Assembly (NCBI RefSeq): GCF_026013615.1
Contig: NZ_JAPDPI010000002.1
Span: forward strand, 1-64,000
From: Plebeiibacterium marinum
GTDB lineage: Bacteria > Bacteroidota > Bacteroidia > Bacteroidales > Marinilabiliaceae
Length of the DNA: 64,000 bases
Direction of reading: 5' to 3'
The first letter of the stretch is position 1, and each line of letters opens with the position of its first letter. This document shows, piece after piece, positions 37,801 to 47,334 of this stretch. Made by a program: the position numbers and the translations under genes. The notes beneath the pieces were generated by a model. It ran no database searches. It was given only the letters and a program-made list of their open reading frames with translations, and was not told where the DNA came from.

Positions 37801-40449
37801 ATGAAAACTAAACAATTTCTTCTGGTATTAACTACTCTTTTCATTACATTTTGCAATGTACTTGCCCAGATAGACGAAAAAGACCCATTTGAGGAGATGA
37901 ACCGCAGATACGAGGCTAAAATGGACAAGATGCATCAGGATTACGAAAACAAGATGAAGCAAATGGAAGCCGAGTATGCTGCCCACATCAAAGAAATGAA
38001 CGAAGCTTTTGAAAAATACCTGGGACAAAACTTCACTGAAGTGGAGCAAAAAAAAGAAGTTGAAAAACCCAAAGAGGCACCAAAACCAATAGACCAACCA
38101 GTTTATAAACCCATAAAAATATCTGACCCCAAAAAAGACCTTGCACCCATCCCGGCCCCCATTACCCCAAAAATTGCATTAAGTGAAGCTCCCGCATACT
38201 CTATTGCCCCCATAGTTCAACAACCCGAAGAATCAGACAACTTCAAACAAAACATTAGCGTTGACTTTTTTGAAACAGAAGTTTCCCTGAATATTGATTC
38301 CAGAATGAAATCGTTAAGCCTGGCCTCGGTATCTCCAGATAACTTTGCCAATTACTGGAAAGAGTTTACCAAAACCTATTATCAGGTTTATATTGAGTCG
38401 ATGATGGATTTTGCAGCCCAGGCCAACCTAAACGACTGGGGCATCTATCAACTAATAAACAAAACATCAAAAACACTTTATACATCGTCCAACAACCAGG
38501 AACTTTGGAAATGGGCTATGTTGAACCAGGCTGGATACCAGGCAAAAATTGGATATAATGGAAATACCGTATGCCTGATGCTCCCGTTCATTCAGGAAGT
38601 TTATGAAAAACCATACTATTATATTAACGGATACAACTACTATTTAATCGACAATAAGTTAGGCAAAAAAAACCTCTATACTTACGAAGAAAACTTTGGC
38701 GGAGCCACAAAAGCCATCGACCTGCACCTTCCTTACGCATTGAACCTGAGCAACAGCAAAACTATTGTTAAAAAAACAACCCTTCCAAACGAAAGCTCTC
38801 CTCTTGAGCTACATATGAACAAGTCGAACATGTTGTTCCTGGCAAGCTTCCCACAAACCAATAACAAGGTATATCTGGAAGCAGCCATGTCAGGAACAGT
38901 GAAGGATGAGCTATACGATTACATCCGTCCCCGAATAAAAGACATGAGCGAAACAGAAGCCGTTTCCTATTTACTAAAGTATTTACACAACTCATTCCAA
39001 TACAAAACCGACCGCGACCAGTTTGGCAAAGAAAAGATGTTTTTTCCGGATGAAATTTTCTATTATCCATACTCCGATTGCGAAGACAGAACTGTATTAT
39101 TTACCAGATTAGTAGGCGATTTAATTGGTTTAGATGCCGTAGCCCTTACTTACTTCAGCCACATGGCCGCGGCTGTTTCATTTTCACAACCGGTAGAAGG
39201 ATACAACTTTGTTGTTGGCGATAAAAATTACACTATTTGCGACCCTACATACATTAATGCACCCATTGGATCGGTAATGCCTGAGTACAAAGATTACACT
39301 CCAATAGCCATTAAAATAAACAACAATAGCCAGATGAATAACATTTGGCAAATGATTGCCCAAAGCATAGAAGCCAACAACAAAGGAAATATATTCATCA
39401 ACAACCGAACAATTGCCGAAAATGGCAAGTACATTGTTTCCGGATGGTATGATAGTGACATTCAGATAGGCGACAAAAACTTCTCGTCGCACAATGGTAC
39501 CCGCGATTTATGGTTTGCAACCTTTGATAACAAAGGGGACATGGAATGGTTTTTACCTGTAAATTGCTCTAATTTTGGATTTACACAAGCTTTCAATGTA
39601 GGCAAAAAAGGAAACGTATACGCTCTTATTAACTATGCCGGAGCAATAAGTATCAGTAACCGCAGAATTTGCCAGAGCGAACAATCTGCCCATTTAATTT
39701 TAGGAATATCCAACAGAGCACAGACCATTTTACATGAAAATATTGACTTTGAAGCTCCTGAAGGTAAGAAACTGGCTTTTTACGGCAAGTTCAGGCCTGA
39801 TGGCACAAAAGTAGATTTAGTTTCCTTCCCAACCGACAAGGTTCGCTTTGATTCTAAAATCACTGTCGATTCGCAAAACGACATCGTTGTAAGAGGAATT
39901 GTTGGAGAAATTGAGGGGCTTACCAAAGATGTGCCCATTACATTAACCACAAGCACTTACAGCACCGAAGATCAACTCGAATCCTTTATCGACGATTATA
40001 AAACACAATCATTCAACAAACATATGGTTCCGTTATTTGCAGCTTTAAAAATACTATCTCAAAACGGAGGTAGCTTTAGCGGCATCAATGTTCGTAATCT
40101 CATCAATAAAAACAACCCAAGCTTCCCAAAAAACAATCCAGGCATTTACGAAAGTTTGTTACGAATGCAGTTTGTTGTAAACAAAGGTGGCGTAGTAAAA
40201 ATCGAAACCTACAAAGGCAAAAAGATCTCTCTTGATGCCATGAACATTGAAAACAATGCCAACATGCAAATTGTAAATACTTCGGCAACCAGCTATAAGC
40301 TTAATTTTTTAAATGGAGTCCAGGTTGGAAAAGCTTTTATATGGTTTGATTTAAATTCAATTTCGTTAGATAAAACCGGCGATATGGTTTTTGATTACGA
40401 CGATGACCATACTAAGAAAAATTTCAAGATTGAGGATATTTTAGACTAA
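37801..40449 (+). CDS. Large secreted protein with coiled-coil N-terminus and transglutaminase-like core
   Basis: Signal peptide; charged heptad-rich N-terminus; ordered Cys (YSDCEDRTVLF), His (YFSHMAAAV), Asp (YTICDPTYINA), consistent with a transglutaminase-like triad. Confidence 0.65.
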   Translation: MKTKQFLLVLTTLFITFCNVLAQIDEKDPFEEMNRRYEAKMDKMHQDYENKMKQMEAEYAAHIKEMNEAFEKYLGQNFTEVEQKKEVEKPKEAPKPIDQPVYKPIKISDPKKDLAPIPAPITPKIALSEAPAYSIAPIVQQPEESDNFKQNISVDFFETEVSLNIDSRMKSLSLASVSPDNFANYWKEFTKTYYQVYIESMMDFAAQANLNDWGIYQLINKTSKTLYTSSNNQELWKWAMLNQAGYQAKIGYNGNTVCLMLPFIQEVYEKPYYYINGYNYYLIDNKLGKKNLYTYEENFGGATKAIDLHLPYALNLSNSKTIVKKTTLPNESSPLELHMNKSNMLFLASFPQTNNKVYLEAAMSGTVKDELYDYIRPRIKDMSETEAVSYLLKYLHNSFQYKTDRDQFGKEKMFFPDEIFYYPYSDCEDRTVLFTRLVGDLIGLDAVALTYFSHMAAAVSFSQPVEGYNFVVGDKNYTICDPTYINAPIGSVMPEYKDYTPIAIKINNNSQMNNIWQMIAQSIEANNKGNIFINNRTIAENGKYIVSGWYDSDIQIGDKNFSSHNGTRDLWFATFDNKGDMEWFLPVNCSNFGFTQAFNVGKKGNVYALINYAGAISISNRRICQSEQSAHLILGISNRAQTILHENIDFEAPEGKKLAFYGKFRPDGTKVDLVSFPTDKVRFDSKITVDSQNDIVVRGIVGEIEGLTKDVPITLTTSTYSTEDQLESFIDDYKTQSFNKHMVPLFAALKILSQNGGSFSGINVRNLINKNNPSFPKNNPGIYESLLRMQFVVNKGGVVKIETYKGKKISLDAMNIENNANMQIVNTSATSYKLNFLNGVQVGKAFIWFDLNSISLDKTGDMVFDYDDDHTKKNFKIEDILD

Positions 40450-40462
40450 AGCATATCTAATA

Positions 40463-40520
40463 AAAAATGCCGAAAAGCAATTTTACCAACTAAAATGCTT
40501 TTCGGCAAAAGCTTTTTTTG
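40463..40520 (+). terminator. Putative terminator: 12-bp inverted repeat TGCCGAAAAGCA / TGCTTTTCGGCA
   Basis: Arms 40468-40479 and 40496-40507; T-run shortly downstream. Confidence 0.6.
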
Positions 40521-40657
40521 AAACGCTTGCTCAATATCCCATTTTTCTTGAACAAAATTTAATATCCTCAAACGTAGATCCGAACAATTTTAACTATTCA
40601 ACTCAATTTCTGACTAAAAATGATTAATTTACGAGAAACATAACTAACAAACCTTTC

Positions 40658-43081
40658 ATGAAAATATCCCTGTTCATTACAGCAATATTTATTACAACCT
40701 ATAGTATAGCTCAAAACAAAAAAAGCATTGAAGCACTAAAAATATCCAAACCACTATCTATAGACGGCATTCTCGATGAAGACGTCTACTCAATTTCAAT
40801 TCCTGCAAAAGACTTTGTGCAGCTACAACCAAACAATGGCAAGCCTGCACTTCAAAATTCGGAGGTATATATTTTTTATGACCAAACAGCGATCTATGTA
40901 GGAGCCATGTTATACGATGAACACCCGGATAGTATTTTTAATTATTTAAGCAGCAGAGACAACATTGGGTTATCCGACTACTTTGGGATATATTTTGACC
41001 CCTACAACCAAGGACAGCTCGCCTATGGTTTTTTCATCAATCCGGCAGGTGTACAAACCGATATAAAAGCTATTAAAACAGACCATGATTATGAAGACGA
41101 AAGCTGGGATGCTGTTTGGCACAGTGAAACAAAAGTCACCGATAAAGGTTGGGTAATTGAAATGAAAATACCCTATTCGAACCTACGTTTCCCCGACCGG
41201 AACATTCACACCTGGGGTTTAAACATGTTTCGTAATATCAGAAGGTACAACTCCAATAACTCCTGGAGTTTTATAAACAAGCAAATATCCGGTTTCATTC
41301 ACCAACAAGGCGAATTAACCGGCATTAAAAACATAAAGCCCCCATTACGGCTATCATTCACCCCCTATGCCGCCACTTATATAGAAGCATCTGGTGACAA
41401 AACCAACCCGGAGGTGATTTACCGTGGCGGGCTAGATGTGAAATACGGGTTTAACGAAAGCTTCACACTCGATATGATGCTGATCCCGGACTTTGGCCAA
41501 ATCCAATCTGACGATAAACAATTAAACCTGTCTCCATACGAATTATATTATGACGAACGACGACAATTTTTCACAGAAGGAACAGAACTTTTTAACCGGG
41601 GCGATATATTTTACTCGAGAAGAATTGGAGCAAAGCCAAAATTTGCAGACAAAGCTGAAGATAGCTTAAACGAAAATGAAATTATAGTTTACAACCCTAG
41701 TTCAACCAGATTAGCTAATGCCACTAAAATTTCGGGTAGAACCACTAATGGGTGGGGCTTCGGATTCCTAAATGCCATGTCGTTAGCGGCCGAATCTGAA
41801 ATAAAAGACACTATTACCGGCATCAAAAGACACCTCGAAGTCCAGCCATTTACAAACTACAATACAATTGTCATTGACAAAACTTTAGAAAACAACTCAT
41901 ACATAAGTCTCATCAACAACAATATGACTATGGCAAACACCCCCTTCCGGGCCAACGTTACTGCTACAGAATTTGCACTACGCGACAAAAAGAAAAGATA
42001 CTCTCTCAACGGAAAAGGAGGAATAAGCAACCGCAAGAATGAAAGTCATTTGGTAGAAAACGGAGGCTTTGCCAATATTGAAATAAAGAAAGATAAGGGA
42101 AATTTCATCTATGGCATTGAACAGGAATTTCTCTCAAAAAACTACAATCCTAACGATATGGGATATTTGAAAAGAAATAACAGGTTAAATACTGAAATTT
42201 CAACGGAATATGCAATCAGGGAACCCTTTGGGATAATCAGAGAAATTTACACCGGTTTTGATGCTGAATACAACAGAATTGTAGACCCCGGGGACAAAAT
42301 CAATCATGAATTAGGACTCTGGACTTTCATCAGATTCAAAAACAACAGTGTTATCAATCCCAACATTAGTTATTCATCAAAAACCAATGATTATGACGAA
42401 ACACGCGTAGAAGGAAGGTATTATTCAAAATCCTATCATATCTCCTACAACTTTTATTATCAATCAGATTTCAGGAAGAAGTTTTACTATAACTTCTTCA
42501 TAGGTGGATTTAACCATCCCAACACCGACGAAAACAGCAGCTGGATAGGCTTAGGCCTGGATACCCGTCCCAACCAACACCTACGGCTTGAATACGATAT
42601 TAATTTCAGGTTTGATAATAACGACAATGGCTTTGCAGACCTTTCCGATGACGAAGCAGTGATATACTTTGGAAAGAGAAATGTAGAAACCATTGAAAAC
42701 GAACTTGAGATTGACTACACCTTCAACAACAAGCTAAGCCTGGCTTTTAGGGCTCGCCACTATTGGTCGGCAGTCGCCTACAAACAGTTTTTTCAACTTC
42801 AGGACGATGGATCACTAAAAAACAATGTAGATTACAATGAAAACAACGACAGCAATTATAATATTTTTAACATAGACACTACGTTAAAATGGCACTTTGC
42901 TCCCGGATCGGAACTATCTTTGGCATGGAAAAACGAAATATTCAATGAAGAATCCAACCCAATTTATGGTCTGGAGAATAATTTTAAAAACACTTTCGAA
43001 TCTTCTGCTACCAACACATTCTCTATTAAAATATTATACTACATAGATTTTCAACACATTAAAAACCTATCAAAAAATTAA
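40658..43081 (+). CDS. DUF5916-like outer-membrane protein with CBM9-like N-terminal domain
   Basis: SKPLSIDGILDEDVY and VYIFYDQTAIYVGAMLYDE CBM9-like start; EGTELFNRGDIFYSRRIG; beta-rich C-terminal part. Confidence 0.8.
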   Translation: MKISLFITAIFITTYSIAQNKKSIEALKISKPLSIDGILDEDVYSISIPAKDFVQLQPNNGKPALQNSEVYIFYDQTAIYVGAMLYDEHPDSIFNYLSSRDNIGLSDYFGIYFDPYNQGQLAYGFFINPAGVQTDIKAIKTDHDYEDESWDAVWHSETKVTDKGWVIEMKIPYSNLRFPDRNIHTWGLNMFRNIRRYNSNNSWSFINKQISGFIHQQGELTGIKNIKPPLRLSFTPYAATYIEASGDKTNPEVIYRGGLDVKYGFNESFTLDMMLIPDFGQIQSDDKQLNLSPYELYYDERRQFFTEGTELFNRGDIFYSRRIGAKPKFADKAEDSLNENEIIVYNPSSTRLANATKISGRTTNGWGFGFLNAMSLAAESEIKDTITGIKRHLEVQPFTNYNTIVIDKTLENNSYISLINNNMTMANTPFRANVTATEFALRDKKKRYSLNGKGGISNRKNESHLVENGGFANIEIKKDKGNFIYGIEQEFLSKNYNPNDMGYLKRNNRLNTEISTEYAIREPFGIIREIYTGFDAEYNRIVDPGDKINHELGLWTFIRFKNNSVINPNISYSSKTNDYDETRVEGRYYSKSYHISYNFYYQSDFRKKFYYNFFIGGFNHPNTDENSSWIGLGLDTRPNQHLRLEYDINFRFDNNDNGFADLSDDEAVIYFGKRNVETIENELEIDYTFNNKLSLAFRARHYWSAVAYKQFFQLQDDGSLKNNVDYNENNDSNYNIFNIDTTLKWHFAPGSELSLAWKNEIFNEESNPIYGLENNFKNTFESSATNTFSIKILYYIDFQHIKNLSKN

Positions 43082-43166
43082 CTATTTTTAATAGCAATAA
43101 TGTTGAACATGTCCGTGTCCGTATTGTTTCTTTCCAAATAATTCAGACAAAAAAAAACAAAACATT

Positions 43167-43562
43167 ATGGCTATTATTAAATGGAACGAATCTTACAACC
43201 TAAACATTAAAATCATCGACGAACAACACAAAAAACTCGTTGACATGATAAACGAATTTTACCTGGAAATTCAAAACAAGTCAAGCAATGAGCTTATTGG
43301 TGACCTCATTAAAAAAATGAAGGAATACATCAGTTTTCATTTTAAAACAGAAGAAGAACTTCTTGAAAGGTCGGGATATAAAAACCTTTTGGAACACAAA
43401 GTAAAACACAAGGAATTTACTGACAAAGTGGCCAATTTGGAGGAACGGTTTTTAAACGGAAGGATGGTCCTGTCTTTTGAGATTACAAACTTCCTGAAGG
43501 ATTGGCTGATCACCCACATACAGAAATCAGACAAGGATTATGTTAGTTCGGTTTTAAATTAA
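43167..43562 (+). CDS. Bacteriohemerythrin
   Basis: DEQHKKL, HFKTEEELL, HKVKHKEF, HIQKSDKDY iron-ligand pattern. Confidence 0.93.
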   Translation: MAIIKWNESYNLNIKIIDEQHKKLVDMINEFYLEIQNKSSNELIGDLIKKMKEYISFHFKTEEELLERSGYKNLLEHKVKHKEFTDKVANLEERFLNGRMVLSFEITNFLKDWLITHIQKSDKDYVSSVLN

Positions 43563-43664
43563 TAAACAGTACCATTTACCGGTTAAACAACTCCATAAAA
43601 TTCACATTTAGGTTTTATTTATTTAAATTAGGATCACATTAAGAACAACTTAAACATCCAAAAA

Positions 43665-43868
43665 ATGAAAAAACTAATCGTACCTGCATTGCTCCTGGGC
43701 CTATTTACTGTAGGCTGTGGAGGCAAAAAAGAACAAAAAACTGAGGACTCCGAAACTAAACAAGCAATTGAAAAAATTGAAGCAGAAGCAAAAAAGATTG
43801 AAGCAGAAGCCATCAAAATAGAAGAATCGGCAGAGAAATTAGATGATTTATTAAATGACTTAGAATAG
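43665..43868 (+). CDS. Small lipoprotein (67 aa), Glu/Lys/Ala-rich helix
   Basis: Lipobox FTVGCGG followed by IEAEAKKIEAEAIKIEESAEKL repeats. Confidence 0.75.
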   Translation: MKKLIVPALLLGLFTVGCGGKKEQKTEDSETKQAIEKIEAEAKKIEAEAIKIEESAEKLDDLLNDLE

Positions 43869-43873
43869 AAACT

Positions 43874-44443
43874 ATGAAAAACATTATAATTCGCTCCGTA
43901 TTTTTTTTATTGGCATTTTCTCTAATTTCAGGAGCAGCAGTTGCCCAGCAAGAAAAAGGCAAAGGGAAAGAAAAAATTGAAAAGGCATTAAAAAAAGGAA
44001 AAGATAAAACAGAAGAGAACTTTAACAAAGCAAAAGATAAAGTAAAAAAAGAGAAGGAAGAACACCATGATGATGTAGAAAAAGCTTCTGAAAAAGCTAA
44101 AGAGGTAAAAGAAAAGGCAGGTGAAAAATTAAAAGAAGGTCATGCTTATGGAAAAAACAAAGCAGAATTGACAGGAAAAGAGTTTGGCCAGGAAAGAGCA
44201 AGACAAGCAAAAATACTAAAAGAAGAAAAGAAAGAAGAACTTAAAAACTCCATTAGCAAGGGTGAAACAAAAGCAATAGAAGCCAAAGAAAAAATCAAAA
44301 AAGCAAAAGACAAATTAGAAAAGGAAAAGAAAGACTTATCTGAAGAAGAATACAAAACGCGGAAGGAAAAAATTGAGAAGGCAGAAAAAGGTCTAAAAGA
44401 TCTTGAAGAAGATCTTAAAAAAGCGAGCACTTCAAATATTTAA
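43874..44443 (+). CDS. Secreted Lys/Glu-rich (LEA-like) low-complexity protein
   Basis: Signal peptide ending AVAQQ, then K/E-rich 11-mer-like segments (KAKEVKEKAGEKLKEG). Confidence 0.75.
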   Translation: MKNIIIRSVFFLLAFSLISGAAVAQQEKGKGKEKIEKALKKGKDKTEENFNKAKDKVKKEKEEHHDDVEKASEKAKEVKEKAGEKLKEGHAYGKNKAELTGKEFGQERARQAKILKEEKKEELKNSISKGETKAIEAKEKIKKAKDKLEKEKKDLSEEEYKTRKEKIEKAEKGLKDLEEDLKKASTSNI

Positions 44444-44456
44444 TTCTCTTTGATAT

Positions 44457-44488
44457 AAAAACTGCCCCCAAAAGGCAGTTTTTTTTTA
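44457..44488 (+). terminator. Rho-independent terminator
   Basis: AAAACTGCCCCCAAAAGGCAGTTTTTTTTT. Confidence 0.88.
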
Positions 44489-44635
44489 TTACAGATTCTT
44501 TGATATTGACCCACAATCCCCTATTTTAGATTAAACAAATACCGTTAAAACAAGCCATAATAAAAACTTTATCATAAAGGTAAATGTTAAAATATGGCGA
44601 GTCCCAAATTTCCATAATTATCAAAACACAAACAG

Positions 44636-46126
44636 ATGAAAGATTATGATTTAATAATAATTGGCTCAGGCCCTGCCGGTTTTTCTTCAGCCATAAGAGC
44701 CCTCGATTTTGGTTTAAACATCTGTATTGTGGAAGGATCGCATATAGGGGGAGCAGGAATCATGAACGGGGCTTTAACCTCCAAAACCATGTACGAACTT
44801 AGCATGGACTACTCTGTAGCAGCCAGAACTGACAGGGGGTATAGATCGGGAAGTTTAAGCGTAGATTTTAAGGAAGTAATCAAAACAGTTATTCATGCTG
44901 CAAAAGAAAAACAATACCAGATCCTTAGCCAGATAGAAACCTTTTCAGAAGAAAAAAACGGCAAAGGGTCGCTGACACTTGAAAAAGGATGGGCTAAATT
45001 TATTGATACCCATACCATATCAATAACAAACAAAGACTCCTCTAAAAGACTAACCGCAAAAAACTTTATCATAGCCACCGGTGCCAAGCCAAGAAAAGCC
45101 CCGGGACTGGAAATTGATCACAAAAGGATAATCAATTCTGAGGACATACTTAACCTGAAAAAATTTCCGGAACGAATGCTTATTATCGGATCCGGAATTA
45201 TTGGTTGTGAATTTGCCACCATCTTCAGCAACTTTAAACAAACAGAAGTCCACCTGTTAGACAGGGCAAAAAGGGTATTGCCATACGAAGATAATGATGT
45301 AAGCGAATTTGTTTCTAAAAACCTGGAAAATAATGGTGTAATCATCCATCAAACCGCAAATCTAAGAACCATAAAAAAACATCCGGAACACCTTGAGGTT
45401 ATTTTGGATTACGAAGCAGGGAACAGCATGGTTATAGAAGTTGACGTTGCCCTGGTTGCCATAGGAAGGGTTGCCAACACAGATAAACTGGGACTAGAAA
45501 ATGCAGGGTTAAAAACAACAGAAAGAGGCACCCTGGAAATTGCCGACCATTGCTGCATTAAAGAAACTGAACACCAACCCCATATTTATGCAGCCGGAGA
45601 TGTAACAGGTCACACCCAACTCTATAGCGTGGCAGAATTTCAGGGCAGGTTAGCGGCTGAACAAATTGCCGATACGCCATGCTACCCTCTCGATTACAGC
45701 CACATGTCTACGCTCATGTTCTTCAAACCAGAATTGGCATCAGTGGGACTAAACGAAAAGCAGTTGCGTGCCCACAAAGTTCCGCATAAAGTTGCTTATT
45801 ACTCAAACAAGCTAGTAAATCGCGCAATTGCCATGCGAAACACCAATGGATTTGTAAAAATAATAGTAAGTAACGATGATCAGCGCAAAATACTAGGCAT
45901 GAGAGCAGGCGGCCCGCAAGCTTCGGCTTATATTGTTTCAGTTGCCCATCTGATTAACCAGGGCAACTCACTGCAGGAAGTGTTAAAAATATTCTATCCT
46001 CACCCAAGTTTAGCTGAGGGCATCCAGGAATGCCTGAGAACTTTGAGCGGAAAATCAATCTATAAACCCGAAGCATTTCCTGACCTGATTACTTTTAAAG
46101 AATGGAATCCTGAAGAACCTGAATAA
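44636..46126 (+). CDS. Dihydrolipoamide-dehydrogenase-like FAD/NAD(P) oxidoreductase lacking the CxxxxC disulfide
   Basis: IIIGSGPAGFSSAIRA, IGGAGIMNGALTSKTMYE at the disulfide site, LIIGSGIIGCEFA, IYAAGDVTG, HPHPSLAEGI. Confidence 0.85.
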   Translation: MKDYDLIIIGSGPAGFSSAIRALDFGLNICIVEGSHIGGAGIMNGALTSKTMYELSMDYSVAARTDRGYRSGSLSVDFKEVIKTVIHAAKEKQYQILSQIETFSEEKNGKGSLTLEKGWAKFIDTHTISITNKDSSKRLTAKNFIIATGAKPRKAPGLEIDHKRIINSEDILNLKKFPERMLIIGSGIIGCEFATIFSNFKQTEVHLLDRAKRVLPYEDNDVSEFVSKNLENNGVIIHQTANLRTIKKHPEHLEVILDYEAGNSMVIEVDVALVAIGRVANTDKLGLENAGLKTTERGTLEIADHCCIKETEHQPHIYAAGDVTGHTQLYSVAEFQGRLAAEQIADTPCYPLDYSHMSTLMFFKPELASVGLNEKQLRAHKVPHKVAYYSNKLVNRAIAMRNTNGFVKIIVSNDDQRKILGMRAGGPQASAYIVSVAHLINQGNSLQEVLKIFYPHPSLAEGIQECLRTLSGKSIYKPEAFPDLITFKEWNPEEPE

Positions 46127-46139
46127 AAAACATCAGAAT

Positions 46140-47279
46140 ATGCTTAAACAATTCAGAATTATATTGATAATATTGCTTTTGGGCTTTATATATTTCTCTA
46201 CGCCCAATTATGTAAAAAAATCAATCATATATCTATTCCCCGGGATTGAGGATTATACAATATTTGCAAACAGGGAGGTAGAAGCAGGCAAATACAAACC
46301 CTGGTATATTGCCAAAGATTATATGCAACACACACTACAACCAAACGAAAGAGACACCCTGGAGCTCTACGAATCGGTGGCATATATTATTATTCAAAAC
46401 GACTCTATTATTTACGAAGAGTATTGGGATGATTATAACGAAAATTCACTTTCAAACTCCTTTTCTGCCTCTAAGAGTATTGTGTCATTATTAATTGGTG
46501 CAGCAATTCAGGATGGGCTTATTAAAGACGTGAACGAGCCGGTCACCAATTATATACCGGAATTTAACAATACAGCCTATAATAAATTATGCATCAAGGA
46601 TCTTTTAACCATGAGTTCCGGACTAAACTGGAAAGAAAGCTACAGCAACCCATTTTCAATGACAACAGAAGCCTACTATGGGGATCATATAAATGAATTA
46701 GCATTAAGTCTTAAACCAATAGAAGTCCCCGGAGTTGAGTTTAAATATTTAAGCGGAAACACTCAGTTACTGGCTATTATTGTAGAAAATGCAACAAAAA
46801 AAACACTTTCAGAATATTGCTCTGAAAAAATATGGAAACCCTTAGGAGCAAAACACACAGCCCTTTGGAGCCTGGATAAAGAAAACGGAAACGAGAAAGC
46901 ATACTGTTGCCTGAACAGCAACGCCCGTGACTTTGCCCGTATTGGCAAAATAATTATGAACAAAGGGAAAATTAATGGTGTTCAAATATTTCCCGAATCC
47001 TTTATTTCAGAATCTATTACCCCAGCCCACTATCTTATTGATTCACAAACAAAACAGCCTGTTGATTTTTATGGCTACCAATGGTGGCTTATCCAATCAG
47101 GCAGAGATACCATACCATACGCACGGGGAATTTATGGGCAATATATCTTTGTATTAGAAAAAGAAAACGCCATTGTTGTTCGCCTGGGGCACAAGCGCAG
47201 TTCTCAAAAAGTAAACCATCACCCTTCTGAAACCTATACATACATCAATACAGCAAAGCGTATTTTAGCCGACAGATAA
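46140..47279 (+). CDS. Serine hydrolase, beta-lactamase class C/EstB-like family
   Basis: FSASKSIVSLLIGAAIQDG (SxxK), LKYLSGNTQL region (YxN-like), N-terminal TM/signal anchor. Confidence 0.85.
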   Translation: MLKQFRIILIILLLGFIYFSTPNYVKKSIIYLFPGIEDYTIFANREVEAGKYKPWYIAKDYMQHTLQPNERDTLELYESVAYIIIQNDSIIYEEYWDDYNENSLSNSFSASKSIVSLLIGAAIQDGLIKDVNEPVTNYIPEFNNTAYNKLCIKDLLTMSSGLNWKESYSNPFSMTTEAYYGDHINELALSLKPIEVPGVEFKYLSGNTQLLAIIVENATKKTLSEYCSEKIWKPLGAKHTALWSLDKENGNEKAYCCLNSNARDFARIGKIIMNKGKINGVQIFPESFISESITPAHYLIDSQTKQPVDFYGYQWWLIQSGRDTIPYARGIYGQYIFVLEKENAIVVRLGHKRSSQKVNHHPSETYTYINTAKRILADR

Positions 47280-47313
47280 CAAAAACGGCCGTTCATTTAT
47301 TGAACAGCCGTTA
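47280..47313 (-). terminator. Putative terminator downstream of the PurF-like gene
   Basis: Minus strand AACGGCTGTTCAATAAATGAACGGCCGTTTTTG. Confidence 0.65.
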
Positions 47314-47334
47314 AAATATATCTTACTTTAATCT

